Below are positions 11,761-23,101 of a stretch of 64,000 nt of DNA, piece by piece. The stretch spans positions 66,107,737 through 66,171,736 of the forward strand of contig CM036170.1 of the NCBI GenBank assembly GCA_020631735.1, written 5' to 3'. The stretch comes from Saccharum officinarum (Eukaryota; Streptophyta; Magnoliopsida; Poales; Poaceae). Numbering within the stretch: position 1 is the stretch's first letter; every line of letters starts with the position of its first letter. A program made the position numbers and the translations under genes. Below the pieces are notes generated by a model, which was given only the letters and a program-made list of their open reading frames with translations, was not told the DNA's origin and did no database searches.

Positions 11761-12531
11761 CGTTCGCTTCCGTTTCTTTTCCAACTTTCGGCGTAGTGGA
11801 AAATAGGCATTTCATTTACCCGAAATCGTCTGAATCCCACGCTCACACGCTCGGCGGGAGGGAGAGAGGAACCCAATCCCCTCTCTACCCGCAAACCACA
11901 GCGCGACCAACGCCACCTTTGCAAATGTGCCAACACCATCAAGTGTACATCTCCATGTGCTTGTGTGTTAGCTTTTTTCTCAATCATTTTCAAAGGTTTT
12001 CCAATTAGCTCACTAGGCCCTACATGCAATGCACTTCATGAATTCACCTAGTGGCACCCGTGCATCGAATAACCGATAAGACTTCCCCTCTTAATAGTTC
12101 GGCTATCGATCCTAAACCACTCACACCCTCTATGGTGTCTTGAGTGTAAAACAAAATGGCCCTATAGTTATACCTTTGCCTTGAGCCCATTTTGTTTTTC
12201 CAAATGATATGATCCACTTCATATCATCACATGACCATCTCGATCCATCGACCTTGACTTCACTTGCCCTTCACCGTTGCATTGGTCCGTCGGCGCTAAG
12301 TCTTGCTCAAGCTTCACCATCGCATGGTCCTTCGCTTCGAAGCCTCGACTTGCCCTTCACCTTCACAACCGGTCCATCGAGCCAAGCCTCATCTTGGTCT
12401 TCACCATCTTGGTCATATGAGTTAATGTCATGTCTCATATGCAATGACCACCTTTATCTAAATCATCCACTTAGATACAAAGGTTAGTCCTAGGTTTCAT
12501 CAATTAGCCAAAACCAAACTAGGGACTTTTA

Positions 12532-13744
12532 ATCTCCCCCTTTTTGGTAATTGATGACAACCCTCACAAAGATGATTTTGATAATAAAAGTTTTGAACTT
12601 GTCATACTTGTCCAATCATTTTGCTCATAAGTAAAGTTTAGACAATTATCACAAGCTCGGTTTTGGTAGCATTAGCTCCCCCTACATATGTGCATAGAGT
12701 TTGGATTGAAAGCTTTGCACATATGCATAGATAGAAATGTTGGGAGAGTAATTCTACCAAAATGATGCTATGGTGTAAGAAATGGACCTTTGAAGCGTGA
12801 TACCAAATCGGAGTTGCCTTTTACACCATCCTTAGCATCATGAAGTAACTAGACATCCATCAAAACTCAAGAACCCCGTGAGATCAACATTATATGTAAA
12901 GGTTCTTGGACCACTTGTAAAGCTAACCACTTGTAAAGCTTTAGGCAAGTCTAGATACCACATGTAAACTATTCCTATGCATGCTAGTAGATCATTTCAT
13001 CATCCAATTTCTATATTAGCATTGCACCACACAAGCATGTATATTGAATTTAAATACATGTGCAATGAGCAAGTCATATGAGAATGCACAAACAAATGCA
13101 ACAACTTTGTTTATGAGCTTGCTCCCCCTACTTGTGTGCATCAACAAATTTTATTTACCCTTTTATCAAGTTGAATCATCTTTTTCTCATCATAAATTTT
13201 ATTTACCCCTTTATCAAGTTGAATCATCCCCTTTATCAAGTTGAATCATCTTTTTCTCTCCCCCTTTGTCAACAACTTACCCAAAAAAGGGATCAAATTG
13301 TGGAGAGAAGGAAAAGTGTTTGATGGAGTAGATTAATTCGATACCACATGTAAGGTTAAAAAATTTATCAAATTTGGTTTAACCTAGAATACTTGCCAAA
13401 GATATTTAATTCGATTTGAACCAAAGACAAGCTTCTTCACTCCTCAAAATAAGGGTTATCTTGCCTATGTTGAATTAAACACTTATAGCAAATCTTCTAG
13501 ATTCAACACTAGGTTTACAAGCTCACAAACATGTCATATGCCACCACTAGATCAAAATAAGCATAGAAGCAATAGTGGTAACATATATCCATCAAATTCA
13601 TTTGATTTATCATGAATGCTTATGCGTACCACTTATTATGTCTACATGCTCTATCAAGTCCTTAGCATAGGATGAAAGACATGTCAATCAATTTTACCTT
13701 GCAATGTCGAAGGAGAGGCATGTCAATAAGTGGGTGGGGTGCAT
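12532..13744 (-). other. Non-coding region between pol and 3' LTR with several polypurine tracts
   Basis: The tract next to the LTR reads CCAAAAAGGGGGAG in element sense (12533-12547). Further tracts of the form AGGGGGAGC occur near 12669, 13119 and 13258. Repeated polypurine tracts before the 3' LTR are typical of sireviruses. No env-like open frame is visible; the short open frames at 13044-13323 come from a repeated TTTACCCCTTTATCAAGTTG segment. Confidence 0.7.
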
Positions 13745-14281
13745 TCAACTCATGTTTGAGAAATCAAGAATGTTCAATTCATTCCTTAGCTTGCAAAACC
13801 TCTTTTCATCAAGTGGCTTAGTGAGAATATCGGCAAGTTGATCATCGGTGCCAACACTTTCAATGGCAATATCTCCCTTTTGTTGATGATCTCTAATGAA
13901 ATGATGTCTTATGTCAATATGCTTTGTTCTTCCATGTTGAACCGGGTTTTGTATCATCTTGATTGCACTCTCATTATCACATAGCAACGGCACATTTTTG
14001 AAGTTGAGGCCATAATCCTTCAAAGTTGATTTCATCCATAGCAATTGTGCACAACAACTCCCCGCACTCACATATTCGGCTTCGGCGGTAGAGATTGCCA
14101 CACTATTTTGTTTCTTTGAGGACCATGACACGTGATCTTCCAAGTAATTGACATGTGCCACTTGTGCTCTTCTATTGATCTTGCAACCCCCATAGTCGGA
14201 GTCCGAATATCCAATCAATTCAAACTTTGACCCCTTGGGATACCATAGTCCAACATCTCTTGTTTGCTTCAAGTACCTCAA
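13745..14281 (-). pseudogene. RNase H domain of the Sirevirus pol
   Basis: The 178-residue open frame carries the three acidic positions of the Copia RNase H: D in YSDSDYGG, E in STAEAEY and D in CDNESAI. It ends with the usual Copia tail LADILTKPLDEKRF. This is the best preserved piece of pol; a frameshift upstream near 14285 separates it from reverse transcriptase. Confidence 0.9.
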
Positions 14282-14607
14282 TATTCTTTTGCGGCCGTGA
14301 GATGACTTTCTCTAGGTGAGGCTTGATATCTAGCACACATGCAAACACTAAACATGACATCCGGCCTTGATGCGGTGACATAGAGTAGACTTCCAATCAA
14401 GACCGATATTCCTTTTGATTCACCATTTTGCCATCAAGATCACTATCCAAATTTCCATTTGTACCCATTGGAGTTGAAATTGGCTTTGCATCTTGCATTC
14501 CAAACTTCTTCAACATGTCCCTTATGTATTTCCCTTGACTCACAAATGTTCCATTCTTCAATTGCTTGACTTGGAGACCAAGGAAGTAGCTAAGTTCACC
14601 AATCATA

Positions 14608-15972
14608 GACATTTCAAACTCTTTGGCCATCATAGCACCAAATTCTTCACAATAAGCTTGATCGGTTGATCCAAAGATGATGTCATCAACATATATTTGC
14701 ACTATGAATAGATCATTTCCAATCTTCTTGGTGAATAGAGTAGTATCAACCTTGCCCATTTTGAATCCCTTAGAGAGAAGGAAATCCCTTAGCCTCTCAT
14801 ACCATGCTCTAGGTGCTTGCTTTAAGCCATATAAAGCCTTCTTCAACTTGTATACATGGTTGGGTTTCTTGTCATCTTCAAATCCGGGCGTTGCTCAACA
14901 AATACTAACTCATTGATGATCCCATTGAGAAATGCACTTTTGACATCCATTTGATATAGTTTGATATTGTGTGCACAAGCATAAGCCAATAGAATCCTTA
15001 TTGCCTCCAATCTTGCCACGGAGCATATGTCTCATCATAGTCAAGACCTTCAACTTGAGTGTAACCTTGAGCAACTAGTCTTGCTTTGTTTCTCACTACA
15101 ATGCCATCTTGATCTTGCTTGTTTTTAAACACCCATTTGGTTCCAATCACATTGTAGTCATTTGGCCTTTCTACCAATTCCCAAACATCATTTCTTGTGA
15201 AATTGTTTAGTTCTTCTTGCATAGCCATAATCCAATCGGCATCCCTCAAAGCTTCTTCTATCTTCTTTGGTTCTATGGTTGACACAAATGATGCATGCTC
15301 ACAAAACATAGTCAATCTTGATCTTGTTTGCACACCACTTCTAATATCACCAATAATACTATTAATGGGGTGATCTCTTGCAAAATGTTGTGGTTGGAGT
15401 ACTTGCACTTGATTGCTTGAGCTTGGTTGATCACTTGATGTATCTTGATGAGATGAACTAGCACCTTGATCTTGCACTTGAGAGTCACTAGCTAGCTTGA
15501 ATGGAGAATTGAGCACTTGATCTTTATCATCATCTTGAATATCAATAACTTGCTTTGCTCTAATGTCCCCAATGTCCATGTTCTTCATTGCTTCCACCAA
15601 TAGAGTTCCACCAACATCATCTAGATTCTCTTCTTCATCTTTGACCCATTGGTTTCATCAAATTGCACATCATGGACTTCTTCTAGAATGCCACTTGAGT
15701 TGTTCCAAACTCTATAAGCTTTGCTTGTAGTTGAATAACCAAGTAGGAACCCCTCATCACATCTTTTGTCAAACTTCCCAATCTAGTGCCCTTCTTCAAG
15801 ATATAGCATTTACAACCAAACACCCTAAAGTAAGAAATATTGGGCTTTCTTCCATGAAGTAGCTCATATGGGGTCTTCTTCTAGCAATGGATGACAATAT
15901 AGTCTATTGATGTAGTAGCAAGCGGTATTGATTGCTTCATCCCAAAATGATTGACTCACATTGTACTCATGA
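14608..15972 (-). repeat. Duplicated pol segment, copy A (left of gap)
   Basis: This 1365-bp stretch (RT palm to integrase C-terminus) is matched by 16073-17436 at a constant offset of 1464-1465. Differences are about 3-6% by eye. Copy A ends exactly at the gap and copy B starts exactly at the gap. Both share the frameshift at GCTCCGTGGCAAG; copy A alone has a 2-base deletion near 14890. Confidence 0.9.
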
Positions 15973-16072
15973 NNNNNNNNNNNNNNNNNNNNNNNNNNNN
16001 NNNNNNNNNNNNNNNNNNNNNNNNNNNNNNNNNNNNNNNNNNNNNNNNNNNNNNNNNNNNNNNNNNNNNNNN
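15973..16072. other. Assembly gap, exactly 100 N
   Basis: A run of 100 N, the conventional size for a gap of unknown length. The sequence on the two sides is the same piece of Sirevirus pol, so the two contigs probably overlap and the true gap may be negative. Confidence 0.98.
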
Positions 16073-17436
16073 GACATTTCAAATTCTTTGGTCATCATAG
16101 CACCAAATTCTTCACAATAAGCTTAATCGGTTGATCCAAAGATGATGTCATCAACATATATTTGCACTATGAATAGATCATTCCCAATCTTCTTGATGAA
16201 AAGTTGTATCAACCTTGCCCATCTTGATCCCTTAGAGAGAAGAAATCCCTTAGCCTCTTATACCATGCTCTAGGTGCTTGCTTTAAGCCATATAAAGCCT
16301 TCTTCAACTTGTACACATGGTTGGGTTTCTTGTCATCTTCAAATCCGGGAGGTTGCTCAACAAAGACTAACTCATTGATGATCCCATTGAGAAATGCACT
16401 TTTGACATCCATTTGATATAATTTGATGTTGTGTGCACAAGCATAAGCCAATAGAATCCTTATTGCCTCCAATCTTGCCACGGAGCATATGTCTCATCAT
16501 AGTCAAGACCTTCTACTTGAGTGTAACCTTGAGCAACTAGTCTTGCTTTGTTTCTCACCACAATGCCATCTTGATCTTGCTTGTTTTTGAACACCCATTT
16601 GGTTCCAATCACATTATAGTCATTTGGCCTTTCTACCAATTCCCAAACATCATTTCTTGTGAAATTGTTTAGTTCTTCTTGCATAGCCATGATCCAATCG
16701 GCATCCTTCAAAGCTTCTTCTATTTTCTTTGGTTCTAAGGTTGACACAAATGATGCATGCTCACAAAACATAGCCAATCTTGATCTTGTTTGCACACCAC
16801 TTCTAATATCACCAATAACACTATCAATGGGGGTGATCTCTTGCAACATGTTGTGGTTAGAGTACTTGCACTTGATTGCTTGAGCTTGGTTGATCACTTG
16901 ATGTATCTTGATGAGATGAACTAGCACCATGATCTTACACTTGAGAGTCACTAGCTAGCTTGAATGGAGAATTGAGCACTTGATCTTTATCATCATCTTG
17001 AATATCAATTACTTGCTTTGCTCTAATGTCCCCAATGTCCATGTTCTTCATTGCTTTCACCAATTGAGATCCACCAACATCATCTAGATTCTCTTCTTCA
17101 TCTTGTGACCCATTGATTTCATCAAATTGCACATCATGGACTTCTTCTAGAATGCCACTTGAATTGTTCCAAACTCTATAAGCTTTGCTTGTAGTTGAAT
17201 AACCAAGTAGGAACCCCTCATCACATCTCTTGTCAAACTTTCCCAATCTAGTGCCCTTCTTCAAGATATAACATTTGCAACCAAACACCTGAAAGTAAGA
17301 AATATTGGGCTTTCTTCCATGAAGTAGCTCATATGGGGTTTTCTCTAGCAATGGATGACAATATAGTCTATTGATGTAGTAGCAAGCGGTATTGATTGCT
17401 TTATCCCAAAAAGATTGACTCACATTGTACTCATGA
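16073..17436 (-). repeat. Duplicated pol segment, copy B (right of gap)
   Basis: Counterpart of 14608-15972. It runs from the RT YVDD region into the integrase core and then continues without a break into the rest of integrase, so copy B is the copy contiguous with the upstream half of the element. Confidence 0.9.
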
Positions 17437-18412
17437 AGCATTGATCTAGCCATATTAAGCAATGTTCTATTCTTTCTCTCAACTAGACCATTTGATTGTG
17501 GAGTGTACTTGGCCGAGAATTGATGTACAATGCCATAGTGATCACAAAGTTCTTCAATTCTTATATTCTTGAACTCACTTCCATTGTTACTTCTCACTTT
17601 CTTGATTCTAATCTCAAACTTATTGTGAACTCTAGTGAGAAATGTCTTGAAGGTGTCAAACACTTCACTTTTGTCACTAAGAAAGAATACCCATGTGAAT
17701 CTTGTGAAGTCATCCACTATGACAAAACCATACTTATTACCACCTAAGCTTGAGTATGTTGTTGGGCCAAATAGATCCATGTGCATCAAATCAAATGCTT
17801 TGCATGTGCTCATTGTACTCTTCTTTGGATGTGAGCTTCTAACTTGCTTCCCGGCTTGACATGCACTACAAAGCTTATTCTTCTCAAATTCAACATCTTT
17901 CAAACCATTGACAAGATTGTGAGTTGTAAGCTTCTTCAATTATTTCATGCCAACATGACCAAGCCTTCTATGTCAAAGCCAACCCATGCTTGATTTGGAG
18001 ATTAAGCAAGTTGTCAAGGAAGTTTCTCTAGCATTGAAGTCAACTAGATAGAGATTCTCATATCTAAAGCCCTTGAATGCCACATTTGAACCATCCATAC
18101 TAATGACTTCCACATCATCAACCCCAAAGATACATTTGTAGCCTAGATCACATATTTGTGCCACGGATAGAAGATTGAAATCTAAACTTTCAACTAGCAA
18201 TACATTGGAGATACTCATGTCATTTGATATTGCAATCTTGCCCAAGCCAATAACCTTGCCTTTCTTGTTATTGCCAAATGTGATAGAATCAACACCACTA
18301 TTATTGTCATTGATTGAGTCAAACATTCTTGATGTACCGGTCATGTGTTGAGTGCACCCACTATCAATAATCCAATGCCTTCCTCCGGCTTTGTAATTGA
18401 CCTACAAGCAAA

Positions 18413-20473
18413 TCAATGAAGCTTAGGTACCCATTTTTGCTTGGGTCCTTGTAGGTTAGTAACTAAGCTCTTTGGTACCCAAATAGCCTTCTTCTTTGGG
18501 CCAACAATGGGTGTACCAATAAACTTAGCTTGCACACCCTTCACACCTTTGGTAAGCACATAGCAAGAATCAAAAGGTATAGCATTAACAAATTTCTTGC
18601 TTTGGTTCTTTTTATTACAATTATGCTCTAAGTGCCCAACTTGCTTGCATCTATTGCAAAACCGACCATTGCTCTTCACAAAGCTAGGCTTTGGAGTTGC
18701 AAAGGCCGACTTGCCTTTCTTGGGGATGTAGCCCAATCCCTCTTTGTTAAGAGAGAACCTTTGGCTACCCAAGCACTTAAGCAAGCAGGCCTCACCACCA
18801 TAGGCCTTGCCTAGGGCGTGAGTGAGCTCATCCACCTCTCTCTTGAGAGTCTCATTCTCAACCATTAGTGAGGTATCACAAGTGAAACCATCAATAGTAG
18901 TAGAGGTAGAGTTGGTGGTGGTGGATGAAGAGCTACAAGAAGGGTTAGCATTTGTCATGATGATAGGTTTATAAAAAGATTCATCAATTATATCACATGT
19001 AACACCTATATCACATGATACAACAACCTCCTTCTTTGCTTGTTGCTCAAGTAGCAATGAGTAAGCTTTTTCAAGCTTGGAATGAGCTTTACCAAGATCC
19101 TCATGGTCTTCCACTAGACTCTCATGAGTGGTCTTAAGCTCACCTAGAACTTTCTCAAGTATTGCTACTTTCACTGAAAGCTTCTTACACTCCTTGTTCT
19201 TGGTAATAGCTATGTCTCTAGTTTGTTGCATCAAGTCATATAGTTGTTCTTTAGTTGGTTCATCATCATCATTATTTTCATTATCATTATTATTATCATT
19301 ATCACTATCATGAACATATTCCATTTCACTTTCATCATCACTCTCATCATATAATACCTTAGCTTCTTTGGCCATGAAGCACGAAGAGGATGAATCAAAT
19401 AGTGAAGGCTTCTTGTTGATAGCAATGGAAGCAAAAGCCTTGTTGGATGATTCTTCTTCTTCATCATCATCATCACTTTCCCAAGTGACCACATAGGCCC
19501 CATTCTTGCCCTTCTTGAAAGTCATCTTGGCTTCTCTCTTTTTCTTCTCAAACTTGCCCCTCTTGTTGTTCTTCTTGTCATAGGGACAATCGGCTTGAAG
19601 ATATTCGGTGCTATCACAATTGAAACACCTCCTTTGTTGCTCATTGCTCTTGAAGTTATCAATTCTCTTTTTGAAACCTCTTCTCTTAATGAACATGTGA
19701 CCCATTCTCTTGACTACAAGAGCAAGTGCCTCATCATCAATTTCAAAATCTTCACCTTCATTATTGTCTTCTTCTTCTTCTATGATGATAGATTTGCCTT
19801 TGGAGGAGGTGGCTTTGAACGCCACAGTCTTCTTCTTTTCTTCCTCCTTCTCCTTCTCATCAACATCTTGATCATACTTATCATATGTTAATACCTCTCC
19901 AAGCAAATCATTAGGCTTCATTATTTTAAGCCCATCTCTTTGTAACATCATGATCAACATTTTGAATTTTCTTGGTAAGCTCAACAAGAACTTGTGGTAA
20001 AAATCTTGGTCTTGTGTCTTGTGCCCTAAGCTCTTGAGATCATTGACTATCACTTGCAATCTATGAAACATTTCAATAATTGTTTCATCATCCTTTTTCT
20101 TGAAGTTCTCAAACTCACTCTTGAGCCCATATAGCTTGGCACTCTTCACAACCTTAGTGCCCTCATATGTTTCACTCAACCTTGTCCATACTTCATATGC
20201 CAATTCTAAATCCTTGATGCCCTCAAATACTTTGGTGTTAATACCATTATAAAGAGTATTTAGAGTCATTCTATTGCATGTTCTATTTGCTCTATCTTCA
20301 TCGGTGAGATGATCAGGATCAATGATAGCAAAGTCATTCTCGGTGACTTACAAAACTCTCTCATGAATAGATCCAAGATACATTGTCATCTTTCTCTTCC
20401 AATGAGCAAAAGAACTAACACCATCAAAAAACGGTGGCTTGCCCCCAACATGATTGAACACAATTTGAGCCAT
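18413..20473 (-). pseudogene. gag: Sirevirus gag polyprotein with one premature stop
   Basis: The capsid/nucleocapsid precursor packages element RNA. The start is ATG at 20473 (MAQIVFNHVGGKPP), 46 bp after the primer site; this frame runs through a TAA at 20348-20350 and then stays open to 18413, for 687 codons. Typical Copia gag features follow: LYGLKSEFENFKKK with IIEMFHRLQVIVNDLKSLG in the capsid part, a first knuckle CFNCDSTEYLQADC in which the usual histidine is tyrosine, a long lysine- and acid-rich linker, a coiled-coil-like segment (ILEKVLGELKTTHESLVEDH), and a second intact knuckle CNRCKQVGHLEHNC. Two knuckles and the long C-terminal half fit sireviruses. The stop and the altered knuckle suggest loss of function. 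Confidence 0.9.
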
Positions 20474-20518
20474 TTTTCACACCGAAGGATGTTAAGCCTT
20501 GATTAAAACGATGACCAC

Positions 20519-20531
20519 GGCTCCGATACCA
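20519..20531 (-). promoter_or_regulatory. Primer binding site, initiator tRNA-Met
   Basis: TGGTATCGGAGCC on the minus strand lies two bases after the 5' LTR end. It fits the complement of the plant initiator tRNA-Met 3' end (TGGTATCAGAGC) with one change. It fixes the orientation and the LTR boundary. Confidence 0.88.
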
Positions 20532-21456
20532 CTTGTAAGGTCCTAGATGGCTAGAGGGGGGTGAATAGCCTATAAAAATTTCTACAAGAATCACTTAAGC
20601 AAACTTGTTAGAATAACAAACGGCGCAAAGCGAGTTTTGCTTAGCCTACGGTTGTGATGCAAGCCTCCTATCCACAAGTCTAGTAGATTATGATCTCTAG
20701 TTCACACAAGTGCTATGTCACTAAACTTACACTAGTGAGCAAGCTAACAACACTACTAGCAAAGCTACCACTAGAGCTTACACAAGATAATCTAGTAAAA
20801 GTAAATGCAAGAGATATGATTGTGAATCTTATACCGACGGTGGAGTAAAGATGTTGCCAATCACCAAGATGATATACAATCAATCAATATTGACAACAAC
20901 ACAATATGAAGACCAATCACCGGGAGACAAGAGACACAATATTTTTGTTCACCCGGTGTTCACTTGTGCACCGACAAGCTACGTCACCGGTTGTGTCGAC
21001 CAACTATTAGATGGTTCCTCGGTGTGACCCTCAAGTCACTTGCCCCTCAAGGCACGCCCCGCAAGGCACCGCAAGACACCACTCTCAAGTGAGGTAACTC
21101 AATGACACGCGCAATGTAATAGAGTTGCTTTTGGCGTCCCGCCGAGGAAAGCACAAGAACCTCTTACAATCAACCGGAGGTGGCCAAGAACAATCACCTT
21201 CTCTTGCCAACGCCTCCAACAATCTCCAAGCCGGCTAGGAGCGGTACTCTCCAAGAGTAACAAGAAATCCACCGGCTAAACCACCCACAAGTGCCACTAG
21301 ATGCCCTCAAGCTATGCAATGCACTTTGGGATCACTCAATCTCACTTTTGATTTGCAATCAAACAAGAGAGAAGAGTGGGAGGAGATGCTCTAGCTCAAA
21401 GGATGCACAAGTATGTTAGAAATCACGAGAGGCCTCCCCAAGGGCCGGCCAACAAG

Positions 21457-21464
21457 TATTTATA
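21457..21464 (-). promoter_or_regulatory. TATA box of the 5' LTR promoter
   Basis: TATAAATA on the minus strand, just past the GACCGGACGC array in element sense; it would drive genomic RNA toward gag. Confidence 0.6.
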
Positions 21465-21509
21465 AGCATCCATCCAAATAGAGCCGTTATACCCCTTCAC
21501 TGGGTTCTA

Positions 21510-21930
21510 TCGGGATGACCGGACGCGCCGGTCATAACTGACCGGACGCGCTCAACCGCGTCCGATCCTCCAACGGTCACTGCGCCAACGGTCAAATCCC
21601 ATGACCGGACGCGCCTCTCAAAACGACCGGACGCGCCGGTCCCGAGTGACCGGACGCGCCCCAGTCAACGACCGGACGCGACAGTGCCCGCGTCCGGTTA
21701 GAGTCCAGTAAGCTCCTTCAACGATCGGACGCGTCCGATCATGTGTGATCGGACGCGCCTCGCGTCCGATCGTCCTTGCAAAACTCAGTTTCCTCTGGAC
21801 AATTGACCGGACACGCCGGCCCCGCGAGTGACCGGACGCGCCGGTTGCAAACCCTAGCACCCGCGCCTGCGCTGTACTGACTGGACGCGTCTGGTCATAT
21901 CATGACCGCGTCCGATGCAGCGTCCGGTCA
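21510..21930. repeat. Array of GACCGGACGC motifs in the 5' LTR
   Basis: About a dozen copies, some decayed by C-to-T or G-to-A changes (GATCGGACGC, GACCGGACAC), as expected from cytosine methylation at CpG. Confidence 0.8.
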
Positions 21931-22702
21931 CCTCTGTGACCTCCGTTCGCCTCCGTTTCTTTTCCGACTTTCGACGTAGTGGAAAATATGCATTTCAAGT
22001 TCCCAAAAACGCCTGAATCCCGCGCTCGCAAGCTCGGCGGGAGGGAGAGAGAGACCCACACCCTCTCTACCGCTCAAACTTCATCGCCTTCGCAAATGTG
22101 CCAACACCAACAAGTGATCACCACCTTGTGCACGTGTGTTTGCATTTTCATAAACATTTTTGAAGGTTTTTCCAGTTAGCTCACTAGGCCCTACATGCAA
22201 TGCACTTCATGAATTCACCTAGTGGCACCCGTGCATCGAATAACCGATAAGACTTCCCCTCTTAATAGTTTGGCTATCGATCCTAAACCACTCACACCCT
22301 CTATGGTGTCTTGAGTGTAAAACAAAATGGCCCTATGGTTATACCTTTGCCTTAAGCCCATTTTGTTTCTCCAAAAGATATGATCCACTTCATATCATCA
22401 CAAGACCGTCTCGATCCATCGACCTTGACTTCACTTGCTCTTCACCGTTGCATCGGTCCGTCGGCGCCAAGTCTTGCTCAAGCTTCACCATCGTATGGTC
22501 GTTCGCTTCGAAGCCTCGACTTACCCTTCACCCTCACAACCGGTCCATCGAGCCAAGCATCATCTTGGTCTTCATCATCTTGGTCACATGAGTCAATGTC
22601 ATGTCTCATATTCAATGACCACCTTTATCTAAATCATCCACTTAGATACAAAGGTTAGTCCTAGGTTTCATCAATTAGCCAAAACCAAACTAGGGACTTT
22701 CA

Positions 22703-22906
22703 TACGCTCACAACAATAGGTCAAGTGGTGCTGCCAAACACATTGACATAAAGTATTATGTTGTGAAGGATAAAGTCCGGGATCAAATTATAAATCTTGA
22801 GCATATAAGCACTGAAAAGATGCTCGCGGATCCGCTTACAAAAGGCTTACCACCCAACGTGTTCAGAGAACATGTAGTCGATATGGGTTTAAGGGAAAGC
22901 CTATAA
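22703..22906 (+). pseudogene. Copia RNase H C-terminal fragment (67 residues)
   Basis: The frame, open from the first base after the Sirevirus LTR, reads AKHIDIKYYVV, ISTEKMLADPLTKGLPP and FREHVVDMGL before its natural stop. These are the conserved tail motifs of Copia polyproteins; the wording is closer to the Tnt1/Ale-type lineages than to the neighbouring Sirevirus. The upstream part is missing. Confidence 0.9.
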
Positions 22907-23101
22907 CTCCTGGACTATAATAAAGGGCCCAAAAGTTAAAGTAACTGTTTCGGATCAGAGATGTGCATTGTAGCTGTCAAATCTATCGGCGATTGACCGT
23001 GACGATGAAACATGCTCTATGCATTTATCTGTGATGGAACGAGTAAAATGAAAAGTGTTAAAGTTAAAGGTTAAAGTGAAAGGTGAGATCAAGGGGGAGA
23101 A

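Larger units (their letters stand above)
10276..12531 (-). repeat. Sirevirus 3' LTR (2256 bp)
   Basis: In plus orientation it starts TGTAAGGTCCTAGATGGC and ends CTAGGGACTTTTA. The last dinucleotide is TA instead of the CA seen in the other LTR, so the element-sense TG start has mutated to TA. It aligns along its length with 20534-22702 with many small differences. Confidence 0.93.
13745..18380 (-). pseudogene. pol: Sirevirus pol polyprotein, broken
   Basis: Protease: WIIDSGCTQHMTG (about 18336-18374) has the aspartic DSG site. Integrase (about 17975-17100): zinc-binding end with CSACQAGK, then the core with MHMDLFGP and NGLVERKN; the expected middle aspartate reads asparagine (KVRSNNGSEF). 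Reverse transcriptase: QMDVKSAFLNG, KALYGLKQAPRAWY and YVDDIIFGST. RNase H (13745-14281): YSDSDYGG, STAEAEY, LLCDNESAI and the C-terminal LADILTKPL. Breaks: stops at about 17973-17975 and 17940-17942 in the integrase zinc region, a frameshift at about 16482 (also at 15018 in the duplicated copy) and another near 14890. Protease is out of frame with gag. Part of RT and integrase appears twice because of the assembly gap. Confidence 0.9.
10276..22702 (-). mobile_element. Defective Sirevirus (Ty1/Copia, Maximus/SIRE lineage), nearly complete
   Basis: Reading on the minus strand: 5' LTR (22702-20534), primer site complementary to initiator tRNA-Met (20531-20519), gag (20473-18413), pol with protease, integrase, reverse transcriptase and RNase H (about 18380-13745), a non-coding stretch with several polypurine tracts, and 3' LTR (12531-10276). 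The long gag with two zinc knuckles, multiple polypurine tracts and LTR arrays of GACCGGACGC are hallmarks of sireviruses. Several stops and frameshifts, and an assembly gap with duplicated flanks, make the copy non-functional as shown. No matching 5-bp target duplication is present (GCGTT left, TACGC right). Confidence 0.93.
20534..22702 (-). repeat. Sirevirus 5' LTR (2169 bp)
   Basis: In plus orientation it starts TGTAAGGTCCTAGATGGC and ends CTAGGGACTTTCA, so the element-sense ends are TG and CA. It carries the same motif array (21510-21930) and rc TATA box (21457-21464) as the other LTR. It is about 90 bp shorter than the 3' LTR through several indels. Confidence 0.93.

Noticed and set aside
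11384..11815. 143-codon open frame in the 3' LTR (minus strand)
   Set aside because: The frame is formed by the GACCGGACGC repeats (RPVTRDR-like peptide); its counterpart in the 5' LTR is interrupted. No coding evidence.
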